A DNA stretch of 62,380 nucleotides, from positions 1 through 62,380 of the forward strand of contig NZ_LRMM01000028.1 of the NCBI RefSeq assembly GCF_001647275.1. Reading direction: 5' to 3'. The stretch is from Rufibacter ruber (GTDB taxonomy: Bacteria > Bacteroidota > Bacteroidia > Cytophagales > Hymenobacteraceae). The translations under genes were made by a program, and so were the position numbers. Below the pieces are notes generated by a model. That model saw only the letters and a list, made by a program, of their open reading frames with translations, had not been told where the DNA came from and did no database searches. Below, one piece after another: positions 16,888-27,300 of the stretch. Numbering within the stretch: the stretch's first letter is position 1; every line of letters starts with the position of its first letter.

Positions 16888-19520
16888 ATGACTTTATCAT
16901 TCCTCAGTAAACTCTATACACTAACGTGCTCAGGTCTTCTTTGTCTGGGTGTTGCATTGTTTACTTTCCCTTTAGTAGGTAAGGCACAGGAGATATCCGG
17001 GGCTGAAGCCCCAACCAGTGGGCCAGACACTGTAGCTATCAGGTATGGACCTTTTTGGGAAGCAAGCAAAACCAGTTCTGTAACTGAATTTCCCCAGCAA
17101 CAGTTTAATAGGGGCCTCCTAACAAATCCAACTGATTTGATTTCTGGTCAGGCAGCCGGTCTACGTATTACCAGTATAAACGGTGCCCCAGGTGCAGGAC
17201 CACTTATCCAGTTGCAACGCAACTACGCTCTAGCTGGAGAGAGTGCTCCGTTGGTTATAATAGATGGTATGATTCTGGAAACAGAAGCTCTCTACCTGTT
17301 AGATTCTCCGTTGAGCCTGCTAAACCCGCAAGATATTGCCTCTATCACTCTATTGAAAGATGCGGCTGCTACTGCCCTCTATGGTGCTTTGGGAGCCAAC
17401 GGGGTTGTGCATATTACCACTAAGCAAAGCCCCACAACTAGAAAATTACAGGTGCAATTTTCGTCACGCCTGGCAGTTTCACAGCTAGCCCGTAAAACAC
17501 CGGTACTTACTGCTGACCAATTCAGGGATGTGGTAAACCAATATGGCACGCCAGAGCAGAAAGAACATTTGGGTACAGCCCATACAGACTGGCAGGAGGA
17601 AGTTTATAGGAATGCGGTGAGCCATGACCAAAACCTGGCATTGAGCGGTACATTGGGTAGGTTTCCTTACCGGCTCTCTTTGGGTTATCTGCACCAGAAC
17701 GGGATTTTGGCCAATTCTCATTTCTCCCGTACCTCTGCGGCGCTTACCCTCACTCCTGCATTCTTCAAAAATAGATTAAAAACCGGCCTTATGTTAAGAA
17801 AAGGGAGTAGTGACTCCCGCATTCCCAATGAGAACATGGTGCTATCACCATTAAGGGCTAACCCAACTCACCCTACTTCAGTTGCAGAAGATAACTCATC
17901 CTTCCCAACTAATGTAAAGAACCCACTGACCATGCTGGAACGCCAGAAAAACGATGGCACCGCTGAGAAAGAACTGGTTCAGCTGCAATTGCAGTACAGC
18001 TTTGGGTTTCTGCCTGGCCTGAAGGCCCGCGCGCACATAGGGTTTGACCATTATACTGGCACCCGGGATGACTTCCCCAACGCCAGTTCAAACACGTACA
18101 ATTTTATCACCCAATATGAGCAGGGAAAAAAGAATACAATCCAAGAATACACCCTCTCCTATACAGATTCCCTTGAGAAACTAGACAGTTACTTTGAAGT
18201 AATTGCCGGGTATTTTAACCAATCGCTATCTATCTCCTATTCCTATAACTCCCGAATTATAAACTTTGACGACACTGGCAATAATAACCAAGGTAGAATC
18301 AGAAGGGGCACGTACGAGCTAGAAAATATAGGTTTTTTCGGAAAACGAGTTATACATTTAAGAACCGGTACTCCATAAGTTTCACCCTAAGGCAAGATGA
18401 GCACTCCCGCTTTGCGCCTTCGGCCAATACCTTCACTTCCTACGCATTAGGTGCAGGATGGCTTGTCTCTGATGAACCTTTTCTACAGCATCAAAGACTC
18501 ATTTCACACCTTAACATAAGGGCGAGCTATGGTAAACTATATAACTTGCTTGCCTCTACAGAGAATTCGCAAAGTAGATTTCAGGGTGAATTTCCTTTAA
18601 CGAGTGCCGGGAATCTGGCCCCAGAGAAAATTGTTTCATTTAACACAGGAGTTGATTTTGGGCTGTTCCAAGACAAACTTCGGGTTACCGCAGAGTATTT
18701 CAATAGAACCACCCATGATCTTTTATCCTATCAGTTTCAAAGTGTTTCAAATAAACAATACAGCCAAATTATTGCATCTGGCAACTTAATTACTACAGGC
18801 TGGGAAGGGACAATAGGCATTACAGCTCTACAAACCTCAAGTTTGAACTGGAAATTGTCACTGAATGCCTCTCATGCTACCTATAAACTCCAAGGGCTTC
18901 CTGGGTTAGTGTACGGCTCCAGAACCTTTTTTATTGATGAATCCTATCCTAAGATGCTAAACGGGAACGGAGCTTTGCTCTATTCTTACTACCTGCAGCA
19001 GCAAAAATACCAAAACGGAAAACCAGTAGAAGGCCAGTATGAAGACAGAGACGGAGACAGCTTTCCTGACCAAGTTCCTGCCCAGAGCGCCGTCCCTACT
19101 ACCTTGCTAGGTTTAAATAGCCGCCTTACGTACCAAAAATGGTCATTTAATTTTTTGGCCAGGGCCGAATTAGGCCATTCAGTTTACAACGGTTTTGCGG
19201 CTTTCTATGGCAATTACCGTCCTAACTCCATTGTAAACATGAGCACGAGTGTCTTGACAACCAATTTCCGTCAATCACAATACCTCTCTGATTACTACTT
19301 AGAAGACGCCTCTTTCCTTCGGCTGGAATACCTTTCTTTGGGCTATGACTTTGGGCGGGTATTCAAAAACCGGGCTTCTTTACAATTAGAGGCCACCGCC
19401 CAAAACGTGTTTGTGCTTACAGATTACTCCGGGCAAGACCCGGAAACCGCGTATGGCTTTGATGGGTTTGCGTATCCCAAGGCCCGTACATTCTCGCTGC
19501 AGTTGAACGTCACGTTGTAG
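16888..19520 (+). pseudogene. SusC/RagA-like TonB-dependent receptor, interrupted by a frameshift
   Basis: An outer-membrane receptor of the SusC family split into two frames: 16888-18378 (496 codons) and a continuation in the next frame ending at 19520. The signal peptide ends near GKAQ. The plug domain shows DIASITLLKDAAATALYGAL and GANGVVHITTK. The barrel continues across the break: frame one ends NIGFFGKRV, and the other frame continues YTFKNRYSISFTLRQDE, the usual SusC junction. One missing T near 18350 (GTTAT for GTTTAT) restores a product of about 877 residues ending LQLNVTL. It lacks the N-terminal carboxypeptidase-like domain typical of SusC, and no SusD gene follows. It is either a pseudogene or a base-calling error. 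Confidence 0.85.
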
Positions 19521-19532
19521 CTTCACTCCCAA

Positions 19533-19580
19533 TTTTCCGTTTTCGGCCTGTTTTCGCCAAAACAGCCCGAAAACGGAAAA
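19533..19580. repeat. Family A hairpin between convergent genes
   Basis: One of the best copies, with arms TTTTCCGTTTTCGGCCTG and the matching complement ending CGAAAACGGAAAA. It fills the gap between the SusC-like stop (19520) and the response-regulator stop (19581), so it would terminate both. Confidence 0.88.
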
Positions 19581-20293
19581 TCACGCCGCCACCTCCAGCT
19601 TGTAGCCGCGGCCGTGCACGGTGGTGATTTTCACCGTAGCATCTGGCTGCAGGTACTTGCGCAGGCGCGAGATGAACACGTCCAGGCTGCGGCCCACAAA
19701 ATAGCCGTCGTCTTGCCAGAGGCGCTGCAGAATCTCTTCGCGGCGCAGCAGCTGGTGCGGGTGCTGCGCGAATAACCTTAGCAGCTCGGCCTCCCGGTGG
19801 GTGAGGGTGTGGGTGTGGCCCGCCACGTGCAGCTGCAGGTTTTTGAACGCCAAGGTAGAAGCGCCAAGCGTGAAAACACCGGCGGCCGCCGAGGCCGGGG
19901 AAGGCTCTGCGGGAGCCGGTTCTGGATGCTGGGAGGTTCGGCGCAGGATGGCTTTTACGCGGTACACCAGTTCCTCCAGCCCGAAGGGTTTGGTCAGGTA
20001 ATCATCGCAGCCCAGTTCAAAGCCCTGCAGCCGGTCGGCTTTAAGCGCTTTGGCCGTGAGGAACATGAACGGCGTCGGCAGGCTGCGCCTCCGCATTTCT
20101 TCGGCCAGGGTGAAGCCATCCAGTTTGGGCAGCATCACGTCCAGCACGCACAGGTCAAACGTGGTTTGGCCAGGGCCGATAAACCGACCTCCCCGTCTGG
20201 GCAGAGCGTGACGGCGTAGCCCGCGCCCTCCAGGCTGTCTTGCAGCAGGAAACCCAGGTTGGGATCATCTTCCACAATGAGAATGTGCGCCAT
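19581..20293 (-). pseudogene. OmpR-family response regulator, frameshifted in the receiver domain
   Basis: A DNA-binding response regulator. Reading from ATG at 20293 gives MAHILIVEDDPNLGFLLQDS, a normal receiver start with the acidic pocket. The frame then runs into a stop in ALAKPRLTCACWT. The downstream frame reads TFDLCVLDVMLPKLDGFTLA, containing the phospho-acceptor Asp, then PFGLEELVYRVKAILRR and a winged-helix DNA-binding domain (LTHREAELLRLFAQHP, SLDVFISRLRKYL, TTVHGRGYKLE). A single base change in the run around 20180-20205 joins the two. It probably pairs with the sensor kinase at 22650-23930, although two genes lie between. Confidence 0.82.
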
Positions 20294-20333
20294 AGTTAGA
20301 TACAAGTAGCAAAATGTAAGACACAGGACGTTT

Positions 20334-20372
20334 CCGTTTTTGGGCTATTTTCTGAAAAACAGGCCAAAAACG
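20334..20372. repeat. Family A hairpin repeat
   Basis: CCGTTTTTGGGCTATTTTC pairs with GAAAAACAGGCCAAAAACG, located just upstream of the response-regulator start. The 20373-20561 remainder of this spacer has a short open stretch on the minus strand (VPSDACAIPADRLAERLG) that looks protein-like but matches nothing I know; it may be gene debris. Confidence 0.8.
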
Positions 20373-20561
20373 CTATTTTGAGGTTCAATTGCCACCACAA
20401 GACCTTCTTTCTGCAGCAGCCGGTTGTTTCCCAGCCTTTCGGCCAGTCTATCAGCAGGTATGGCGCAAGCGTCTGATGGTACCGACTTTGTGAAGAAACG
20501 CCCTCAACCACCAGCCGCCGCCTGCTTCAGAAAGCCGTACCCCCACTGGAATGGCGGCGCT

Positions 20562-21668
20562 TTACCTCACCACCAGAAAATCTGCCATCTCCTTCTCCTG
20601 CCCGTTTACAATCAATGAAACGCGGTGCGGACCGGGGTAGTACTTGCGGGTGGTGATGAACTTGAAGCTCTGCTTGCGGGTAACCGCCACCTGCTCTGCC
20701 GGCGCGTACTCCCGCTCACTTATTTTAAACACCTTGCGGGCCAGCGATTGATTGGCTTTCCGGTAATACACGCCATACTCCAGCCGAACCTTCTGCGGAA
20801 GCTCAGACGTATTCTGGAGCACGAACGAGAAGCGCAATTTATTGCCTAAGGCCACTTGGGGGGTGAGTACTTTGAAATCCTGCAGGGCCAGCTGCGCTCC
20901 GCCCTCAAAGCCAAAATATCTCAGCACCTCGGTGTGGCCCTGCTTGAGCAAGGTGCGGCAGCCGTGTTTCACCACCCAGTCGGTCTCCGGGGTCTGCCCT
21001 TTCCATTGGGCCAGCAGTTGCAGCACCAGCGCGGGGTTGTCTTTGGAGATGTCATTGAGGTTGTTGGCCACGCTGCGGCGCACAAATTCAGAAGCATCGG
21101 CTTTCAGGTTCTCCAGAATGGGCAGAATGGGGGATGGGTCGCGTTTCAGGAAGGGCAGCGCCATGGCCCACGGCAACCGGGGCCGGCACCCCTCGCTGGC
21201 GAACCGCCTTACCGCATGATGTTCATGTTGTGACCAGGCCAGCATCTGCGCCATCATCTGCTGGGGGTATTTGAGCAGAAAAGGACGCACCGCAAACTCA
21301 CAGCTGATGAACTGGGTGATTTCCTCCATGGCCTTGCTAGCGGTGACCGGGTCCTCCAGCCCGTACAGTTCCACGTAATCTGGGAAGAACATGAACTCCA
21401 CGTGCCGCACCGGAAACCGCTGAGCCTTAATTGCTTCAATGGTCTGCAAAATAACGCGCACCGCCTCTGGAAACTGCTTCGGGAGGAAACCGTGTAGCAC
21501 CTGCGCCGTGTGCCGCATGCGCTCCTTCAGCTCTTTGGTTGCCCAGCTATCATTGAAGATCTGCCGCTTGAACTCTTCTTTGTTCAGTGCGGGCAAAATC
21601 TTCTGCAACACGTTGGCAAAGGCCTCATAAAACTGCGGGGAATAGACTTCTTTGAGTGGCGTGGCCAT
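20562..21668 (-). CDS. AlkD-like DNA alkylation repair (HEAT-repeat) protein with beta-sandwich tail
   Basis: The 368-residue product has an AlkD/ALK-type helical HEAT-repeat domain over about residues 1-245. Characteristic motifs are FNDSWATKELKERMRHTAQV, EHHAVRRFASEGCRPRLPWA, SEFVRRSVANNLNDISKDNP and WVVKHGCRTLLKQGH. AlkD proteins are glycosylases for bulky or positively charged alkyl adducts. Residues ~255-368 form an extra beta-rich, Ig-like segment (LRFSFVLQNTSELPQKVRLEYG...GPHRVSLIVNGQEKEMADF), found in a subset of this family. With Ada at 169-1260 it gives the window two alkylation-repair genes, not linked in an operon. Confidence 0.85.
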   Translation of the reverse strand: MATPLKEVYSPQFYEAFANVLQKILPALNKEEFKRQIFNDSWATKELKERMRHTAQVLHGFLPKQFPEAVRVILQTIEAIKAQRFPVRHVEFMFFPDYVELYGLEDPVTASKAMEEITQFISCEFAVRPFLLKYPQQMMAQMLAWSQHEHHAVRRFASEGCRPRLPWAMALPFLKRDPSPILPILENLKADASEFVRRSVANNLNDISKDNPALVLQLLAQWKGQTPETDWVVKHGCRTLLKQGHTEVLRYFGFEGGAQLALQDFKVLTPQVALGNKLRFSFVLQNTSELPQKVRLEYGVYYRKANQSLARKVFKISEREYAPAEQVAVTRKQSFKFITTRKYYPGPHRVSLIVNGQEKEMADFLVVR

Positions 21669-21681
21669 GGGAGAGCGGGTT

Positions 21682-21720
21682 TGCTTTTTGGGCTAATTTC
21701 CAGAAAACAGGTCAAAAACG
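21682..21720. repeat. Family A hairpin abutting a stop codon
   Basis: TGCTTTTTGGGCTAATTTC pairs with GAAAACAGGTCAAAAACG. It ends at the base before the stop codon of the minus-strand gene at 21721. Confidence 0.75.
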
Positions 21721-22299
21721 CTAGAGGGTGGCAAGATTGACTCTAGATGGCTTTCGAGAGCTCCAGACGTGGTACATAATTCCAGCCAACATACCCACCA
21801 TGCCGCCTAAATAACTCAGATTATGAATGGTGCCTACCACAAAGAAAGCGAAGTGGTCATGTACTTTGACAGTGGGAGGCACAAAATCAGGCAGGGTAGT
21901 TAAATACCGGGCGTAGTGTACGCCACATAAAAGATCGTCCCAAAAGTAGATAGGGACGCATACCACAGGCACCAAAGCAGTCACCAACAGCACCACACCC
22001 AGCGCCTTTAGCCCCTCCAGCAACATCTGCTTCGGCTGCTTATGCAAGAAGCTAACCAAGCCAATTAGTATTCCTATTGCCAGTCCCAGAAACCAAGTTG
22101 CTTGAACCCCTACAAGGGCAACTCCCAGGCGGGGAGACTGGTAAAAATAGTCTTCTAACCCAAACTGGTAAAACTTGAATTTGGTGTAGTATTCCGGCGA
22201 AATGGAGTACGTAATTTGGTCATGCAAAATCCCGTACAAGCCGCTCACGATCACAGAGGCTAAGATTATCAGATAAACGGTTCCAAACTTCTGGAGCAT
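21721..22299 (-). CDS. Uncharacterised four-helix membrane protein
   Basis: The 192-residue product has four predicted membrane helices, near residues 5-25, 60-85, 95-118 and 145-170, with a periplasmic-looking loop after the first that holds several aromatic residues (SPEYYTKFKFYQFGLEDYFY). No family is recognised. It lies between the sensor kinase and the AlkD gene on the same strand. Gene ends on both sides carry repeats, so it may be its own transcription unit. Confidence 0.75.
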   Translation of the reverse strand: MLQKFGTVYLIILASVIVSGLYGILHDQITYSISPEYYTKFKFYQFGLEDYFYQSPRLGVALVGVQATWFLGLAIGILIGLVSFLHKQPKQMLLEGLKALGVVLLVTALVPVVCVPIYFWDDLLCGVHYARYLTTLPDFVPPTVKVHDHFAFFVVGTIHNLSYLGGMVGMLAGIMYHVWSSRKPSRVNLATL

Positions 22300-22348
22300 G
22301 CTCTTTATTTGTGAAGTTAATTCTTAATAGAATTCCCAAAGCGATTAG

Positions 22349-22554
22349 GATACTCCCCCTATGAATGGGGCGAAGGGGGATGTTTACCCCTGCCGGTCAT
22401 GACGTTCGCAACTTTAAAGGTAAAAATTACTTCTGTGTTTCACGTATTGTTAAAGTCACAGAAGTAACCCAACCGTTCATAAGGAAATGTGGTTTAGCAA
22501 TACGTGGACACTCCTGTGTAAACATCCCCCTACCCCCTTCAAAGGGGGAGTATC
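22349..22554. mobile_element. Palindrome-ended mobile element, family B (206 bp)
   Basis: Inverted ends of about 38 bp: left 22349-22387 and right 22518-22554, both reading GATACTCCCCCT inward and ending GGGGGATGTTTAC. Each end is itself a hairpin (CCCCCTTTGAAGGGGG type). The subterminal sequences TGCCGGTCATGACGTTCGC and ACTCCTGTGTAAACAT recur in the copy at 34294 and on either side of the DUF559 gene at 33867. It is non-coding. Confidence 0.82.
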
Positions 22555-22649
22555 GGGTAAAGTAGCAAAAGGTTTACAAGCCTGAACAATAACAGCAGCA
22601 ACAAGAACCACTGATTTACAATCCCCCACCTTCTGCCACCCTCACCCCG

Positions 22650-23930
22650 TTACCCTACCGGCAACACCAACCTGAAACACGTGCCCTGCTGCTCGGCGCT
22701 CTCTACGGTGACCTGCCCGTGGTGCGCGTCCATGATGGCTTTCACGTAGCTCAACCCCAACCCGAAGCCTTTCACGTCATGCACGTTGCCGGTGGGCACG
22801 CGGTAGAACTTGTCAAACAGGAACTTCTGGAATTCTTTCTTGATGCCCACGCCGCGGTCTTTGATGCTGATGAGAATGCCCTGCTCCACGTCACGGGTGC
22901 TCACCTCAATCTCTGGCGCCTGGGGCGAATATTTCTCAGCGTTGTCCAGCAGGCTGTAGAGGGCGTTGGCCACGTGCAGGCTATCTGCTTGCACCAGCGG
23001 CTGGGTGGCCTGCAAATCCAGCCGCAGCTTCCCAAACCGCTGCTGCAGGCGGGGCGACAGGTTCTGACTGGTTTGCTCCAACAGCGCGTGCAGGTCCACG
23101 GTTTCTTTCTTGAGCGCCAGCTCGCGGCTTTCCATGGTGGCCATCTGCAGCACCCGCTCCACCTGCGCCCGCAGCCGCTCGTTTTCAGCGTGAATGAGGT
23201 CATGGTAGCGGGTGAGCCGTTCCGCGGGCAAGGTCTCGGCGCGTTTACGCAATACTTCACTGGCCAGGCCTATGTTGGTGATGGGCGTCTGCAGCTCGTG
23301 GGTGAGGTTGTTGATGAAGTCGGTCTTCAGCTCGGCCAGTCGCTTCTCTTTCAAAATCTGAACCATGGTATAGGCGAAGAACAGCACCACCAGCAGCAAG
23401 GCACCCGTACTGTACCACCAGAATTCCATCTCCTTCAAGATGAACGAGGTCTTGGTTGGGAACACCACCGCCAGATTATACATCGGCGCAGCCCCCTCCT
23501 GCGCATGTTTGATCACAGCCGCCTCGGCCCCAGCCGCCGCTATTCCCTGCGAGGCCGGAACATACCGCCCAAACATAAGCGTATCATCCAGGCTGTGGTA
23601 GAGGCCAAACTCATACGGCTCCTGCAGTTGGCGTTGCGCCAGTTCCTGTTGCAGCAGCTGCGCCGCCTGCGCCGGGTCAACCGGGGCGTTCAGCTCGGCC
23701 ACAAAGAAGTTGGAGGCCACCTGTTGAATGGGCTTCGCCGAAGAAGGCGTCTTGCCCGATTGGGTCAGCAGTTGGTCAGAGACATGGGTCAAAGCCACCT
23801 GCACGCTGTGGTTGAACGCCCGCTCCTGCACGTTGTACGCCTTGGCCAGCCACACCCCCTGCACGCCCAGCAGGGCGGTCAGCGCCACGCTGGCCAGCAC
23901 CAGAATGATTTGGATTTTCTTCCTGCTCAT
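22650..23930 (-). CDS. Membrane sensor histidine kinase
   Basis: The 426-residue product has two membrane segments (near residues 7-27 and ~170-192) enclosing a periplasmic sensor region. The kinase core has the H-box FINNLTHELQTPITNIGLAS, the N-box ALYSLLDNAEKYSP, the G1 box KDRGVGIKKE, the F box FDKFYRV and the G2 box GFGLGLSYVKAI. There is no obvious HAMP domain. It phosphorylates a response regulator; the only one in the window is the OmpR-type gene at 19581-20293, on the same strand but two genes away and frameshifted. The stimulus is unknown. Confidence 0.92.
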   Translation of the reverse strand: MSRKKIQIILVLASVALTALLGVQGVWLAKAYNVQERAFNHSVQVALTHVSDQLLTQSGKTPSSAKPIQQVASNFFVAELNAPVDPAQAAQLLQQELAQRQLQEPYEFGLYHSLDDTLMFGRYVPASQGIAAAGAEAAVIKHAQEGAAPMYNLAVVFPTKTSFILKEMEFWWYSTGALLLVVLFFAYTMVQILKEKRLAELKTDFINNLTHELQTPITNIGLASEVLRKRAETLPAERLTRYHDLIHAENERLRAQVERVLQMATMESRELALKKETVDLHALLEQTSQNLSPRLQQRFGKLRLDLQATQPLVQADSLHVANALYSLLDNAEKYSPQAPEIEVSTRDVEQGILISIKDRGVGIKKEFQKFLFDKFYRVPTGNVHDVKGFGLGLSYVKAIMDAHHGQVTVESAEQQGTCFRLVLPVG

Positions 23931-24076
23931 GGGTTAAAAGTAAAGGTTTTCTGCGGCTCTGCCACCGCGTTAACATCTCATTAACATCTTTTTACAAACC
24001 ATTAACCTGGGTGCCTTTCTGTAGCCAGTATGTTTGCAATGGACAGATTTAGGAACAGGAAATAGCATATCTGCCT

Positions 24077-24294
24077 GTCCCCCTTTGAAGGGGGTAGGGG
24101 GATGACAAGGCCGCTTGAAATAAATAAAACCCTTGAAATGGAAAGAGTAATTCTGACTTGCGGGAATCACAGATTCTGCTTTATCTCGGCAGTTTCTTCT
24201 GCGCTTGCTCAATATCCTATAGCTCCGGTAACTAAGAAACTGGAATGCCTAATCAGCACGAGTCATCATCCCCCTACCCCCTTCAAAGGGGGAC
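24077..24294. mobile_element. Palindrome-ended mobile element, family B (218 bp)
   Basis: The perfect 29-bp inverted ends are at 24077-24105 and 24266-24294, reading GTCCCCCTTTGAAGGGGG from the outside. The inner right border carries CAGCACGAGTCATCATC, also found in the copies at 41090 and 50225. The interior has no credible gene. It occupies most of the spacer between the kinase and the DUF2723 fusion gene. Confidence 0.85.
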
Positions 24295-24334
24295 GAAATA
24301 CTTGTCAATAAATCAAAATTTATAATCACCAACC

Positions 24335-27300
24335 ATGACCACCGCCCCTAAAACCACCCAACCGCCAACTACGCACGCAACTTTTCTCTTCACCAGAAAA
24401 CAGTTCATCCCGTTATTCATAGGCATGGGCGTGATTGCGCTGGGGTTCATCTTGATGGCCACCGACCCCACCCCGCACGGCTACGGGTTTCTGGGACTCA
24501 CACTGGGGCCGTTGCTGGTGGTGACGGGGCTGGCGTTTCCGTTTTGGGGCATTTTCAGGAAAAACACCCCGGAAACGCAACAGCAGAACTCCCCTCTCCG
24601 TGGGAGAGGGGCTGGGGGTGAGCCCCCCTCCCTTTGGAAGTTTTACCACAGGCTCAACACCCTCACCGGTTGGCTGGTGGCACTGGTGGCGCTGGCGGTG
24701 TATGTGGCCACGCTGGAGCCTTCTACCAGCTTCTGGGACACCGGCGAGTTCATTGCGGCGGCCTACAAACTGCAGGTGCCGCACCCGCCGGGGGCACCGC
24801 TGTTTCTGCTCATCGGGCGGCTGTTCACGTTGCTGAGTTTAGGCGATACGGGCCAGGTGGCGTGGTGGATGAATTTTATGTCGGCGTTGAGCAGTGCGGT
24901 TACGGTGCTGTTTCTGTTCTGGAGCATCACGCTGCTGGCCCAGCGGCTCCTCCCGCTTTCGGCCGAAGGCCCTACCTCTGCGCAAAAGGTGCTGCTGCTG
25001 GGCAGCGGGGCAGTGGGCGCGCTGGCGTTTGCGTTCACAGACTCGTTCTGGTTCAGTGCGGTTGAGGCCGAGGTGTATGGCATGTCGTCGTTCTTTACGG
25101 CCATTGTAGTGTGGGCGGCGCTGAAATGGCAGCAGCAGGCCCACCAACCAGAGTCTGTCCGCTGGCTCTTGCTCCTGGCTTATTTGGTGGGGCTGTCCAT
25201 TGGCGTGCATTTGCTTAACCTGGTGGCGCTTCCGGCGCTGGCGCTGCTGGTGTATTTTCAAAATTACAAGCCTTCCAAAGCAGGAATTCTGGCCGCGCTG
25301 GCCGTGGGCGGGGCGTTGGTATTGGCCGTGATGGAAGGCATGATTCCGGGCTTGCCTTCGGTGGCCGGAGCGTTTGAGGTGTTTTTTGTGAACAGCATAG
25401 GGTTGCCGTACGGCGGCGGGGCGGCGGTGTTTCTGCTGCTGCTGGCGGCGACTATGGAGTACGGGCTGCGCTGGGCCAAGAACCACCAGAAACCGTTGCT
25501 GCACACGGCCCTGGTGGCCTTTATTCTGGTCTTGACCGGTTATTCGTCTTACCTGATGGTGCCCATCCGGAGCGGCTACAACCCGCCCATTGACGAGAAC
25601 AACCCGGAGAACATTCTGTCATTTGTGAGCTACCTCAAGCGCGAGCAGTACGGCAGCCGGCCACTGCTGTACGGTCCGCAGTTTCAGGCGCAGGCGCAGA
25701 GTTATGAGAACACGGGCCAAGTGTACGCGCCGCAGAACGGGAAATACGCGGTGGTGGACCAGAAATTTGAGAGCGTCTATGACGAGAAAGACAACACGCT
25801 GCTGCCGCGCCTCTACTCAGACCAGCCCGTACATTTGCGGGCGTACCAGCACTGGGTGGACGTGCGGCAGGGGCAGAAACCCAGCTTCCCCCAGAACCTG
25901 AGCTTCCTGTGGAACTACCAGCTGGGGCACATGTACTGGCGGTACTTCGGGTGGAATTTCATTGGCCGCGAGAGTGAGGTGCAGCATGCGGGCGTGCTGT
26001 GGCCGTGGGAGAAAAAAAACGACTTGCCCCAGCCCATGGCCAGCAGCAAGTACCGCAACCAGTTTTTCCTGCTGCCGTTTCTGCTGGGCGTTTTTGGCCT
26101 GTTTTTCCAATTTCGGCGCCAAAACAGAGACGCGTGGGTTATGCTGCTGCTCTTCTTCTTCACGGGCATGGCCATTGTGCTCTACCTGAACCAGCCGCCC
26201 GTGGAACCGCGGGAGCGCGACTACACCTTTGCGGGCTCCTTCTACGCCTTCAGCATCTGGATGGGTTTGGGGGTTCTGGCCTTGGCCGAAGGATTGCGGA
26301 AACTGGTAAAATCTGCCGTGGCGGCGGCGGTACTGGCCATGGTGCTGGCCCTCTCTGTCCCCGCCATTCTCTTCGCCGAAGGGCTTGACGACCATGACCG
26401 CTCCCACCGTTCCCACGCCCTTGACTCAGCCAAAAACCTATTGAGCAGCGTGGCGCCCAATGCCATTCTATTCACCAACGGCGACAATGACACGTTTCCG
26501 CTGTGGTACGCGCAGGAGGTGGAGGGCTTCAGGACCGATGTGCGCGTGCTGGTTATGACCTACCTCAACACCGACTGGTACGCCGAGCAGGCCATGCGGC
26601 AGGTGAATGCCTCGGCCCCGCTGCCCACCACGCTTAAGCTGCCGCACTACGCCTTCAGCAACAACAACTACCTGCCCTATGTACCCAACCCCAGCGTGCA
26701 GGACAGCGGCATGGACCTGAACCAGTACCTGCACCTGCTCCAACAGCACCACCCCGCTCTGCAGGTGCAAACCCAGAACGGCCGCACCCTCAACGTGCTG
26801 CCCACCAAAAAGCTGAGCCTGCCCGTGAACCGGGAGGCGGTGCTGCAGAACGGGGTAGTGTCACTTGAACGAGCCAGTCAGATTCCGGCCGTCCTGAACT
26901 GGGAACTGAAAGCGGAGGCGCTGGAGAAAAAACACCTGTTCCTGCTGGACGTGCTGGCCACCAACCAATGGAAACGGCCTATCTACTTCGCCAGCACCGG
27001 CGCCGAGACCGCAGAGCTGGGCCTGCAGCCGTTCCTGCAACTGGAGGGCATGGCCCTGCGCTTGGTGCCCGCCCGCAACCCAGACCCGCAAGCCGAATAC
27101 TTCGTGGACCGTCCCCGCACCCAGGAAAGCCTGCTGCAGAGGTTCCGGTTCACCGGGCTAAACCAAAACGACCACCCCTACGAGGAGAATTTTGTGACGC
27201 AGATTGTGCCTGTGTACCGCCGCAATTTCGCTGATTTAGCGTTGGCGCATTTGGCCGCCGGAGACACCGCCCAGGCGCGGAAAGTGCTGCAGCAATGCCT

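Noticed and set aside
20373-20561. Protein-like minus-strand segment VPSDACAIPADRLAERLG
   Set aside because: No start codon, no recognisable domain and interrupted by stops; may be a decayed gene but cannot be supported.
26086-26128. A family A-like stretch (GCGTTTTTGGCCTGTTTTTC) within the DUF2723 gene
   Set aside because: The encoded residues (LGVFGLFFQFRRQNRD) fit the normal conserved DUF2723 sequence and the right arm pairs poorly, so the likeness is probably coincidental.
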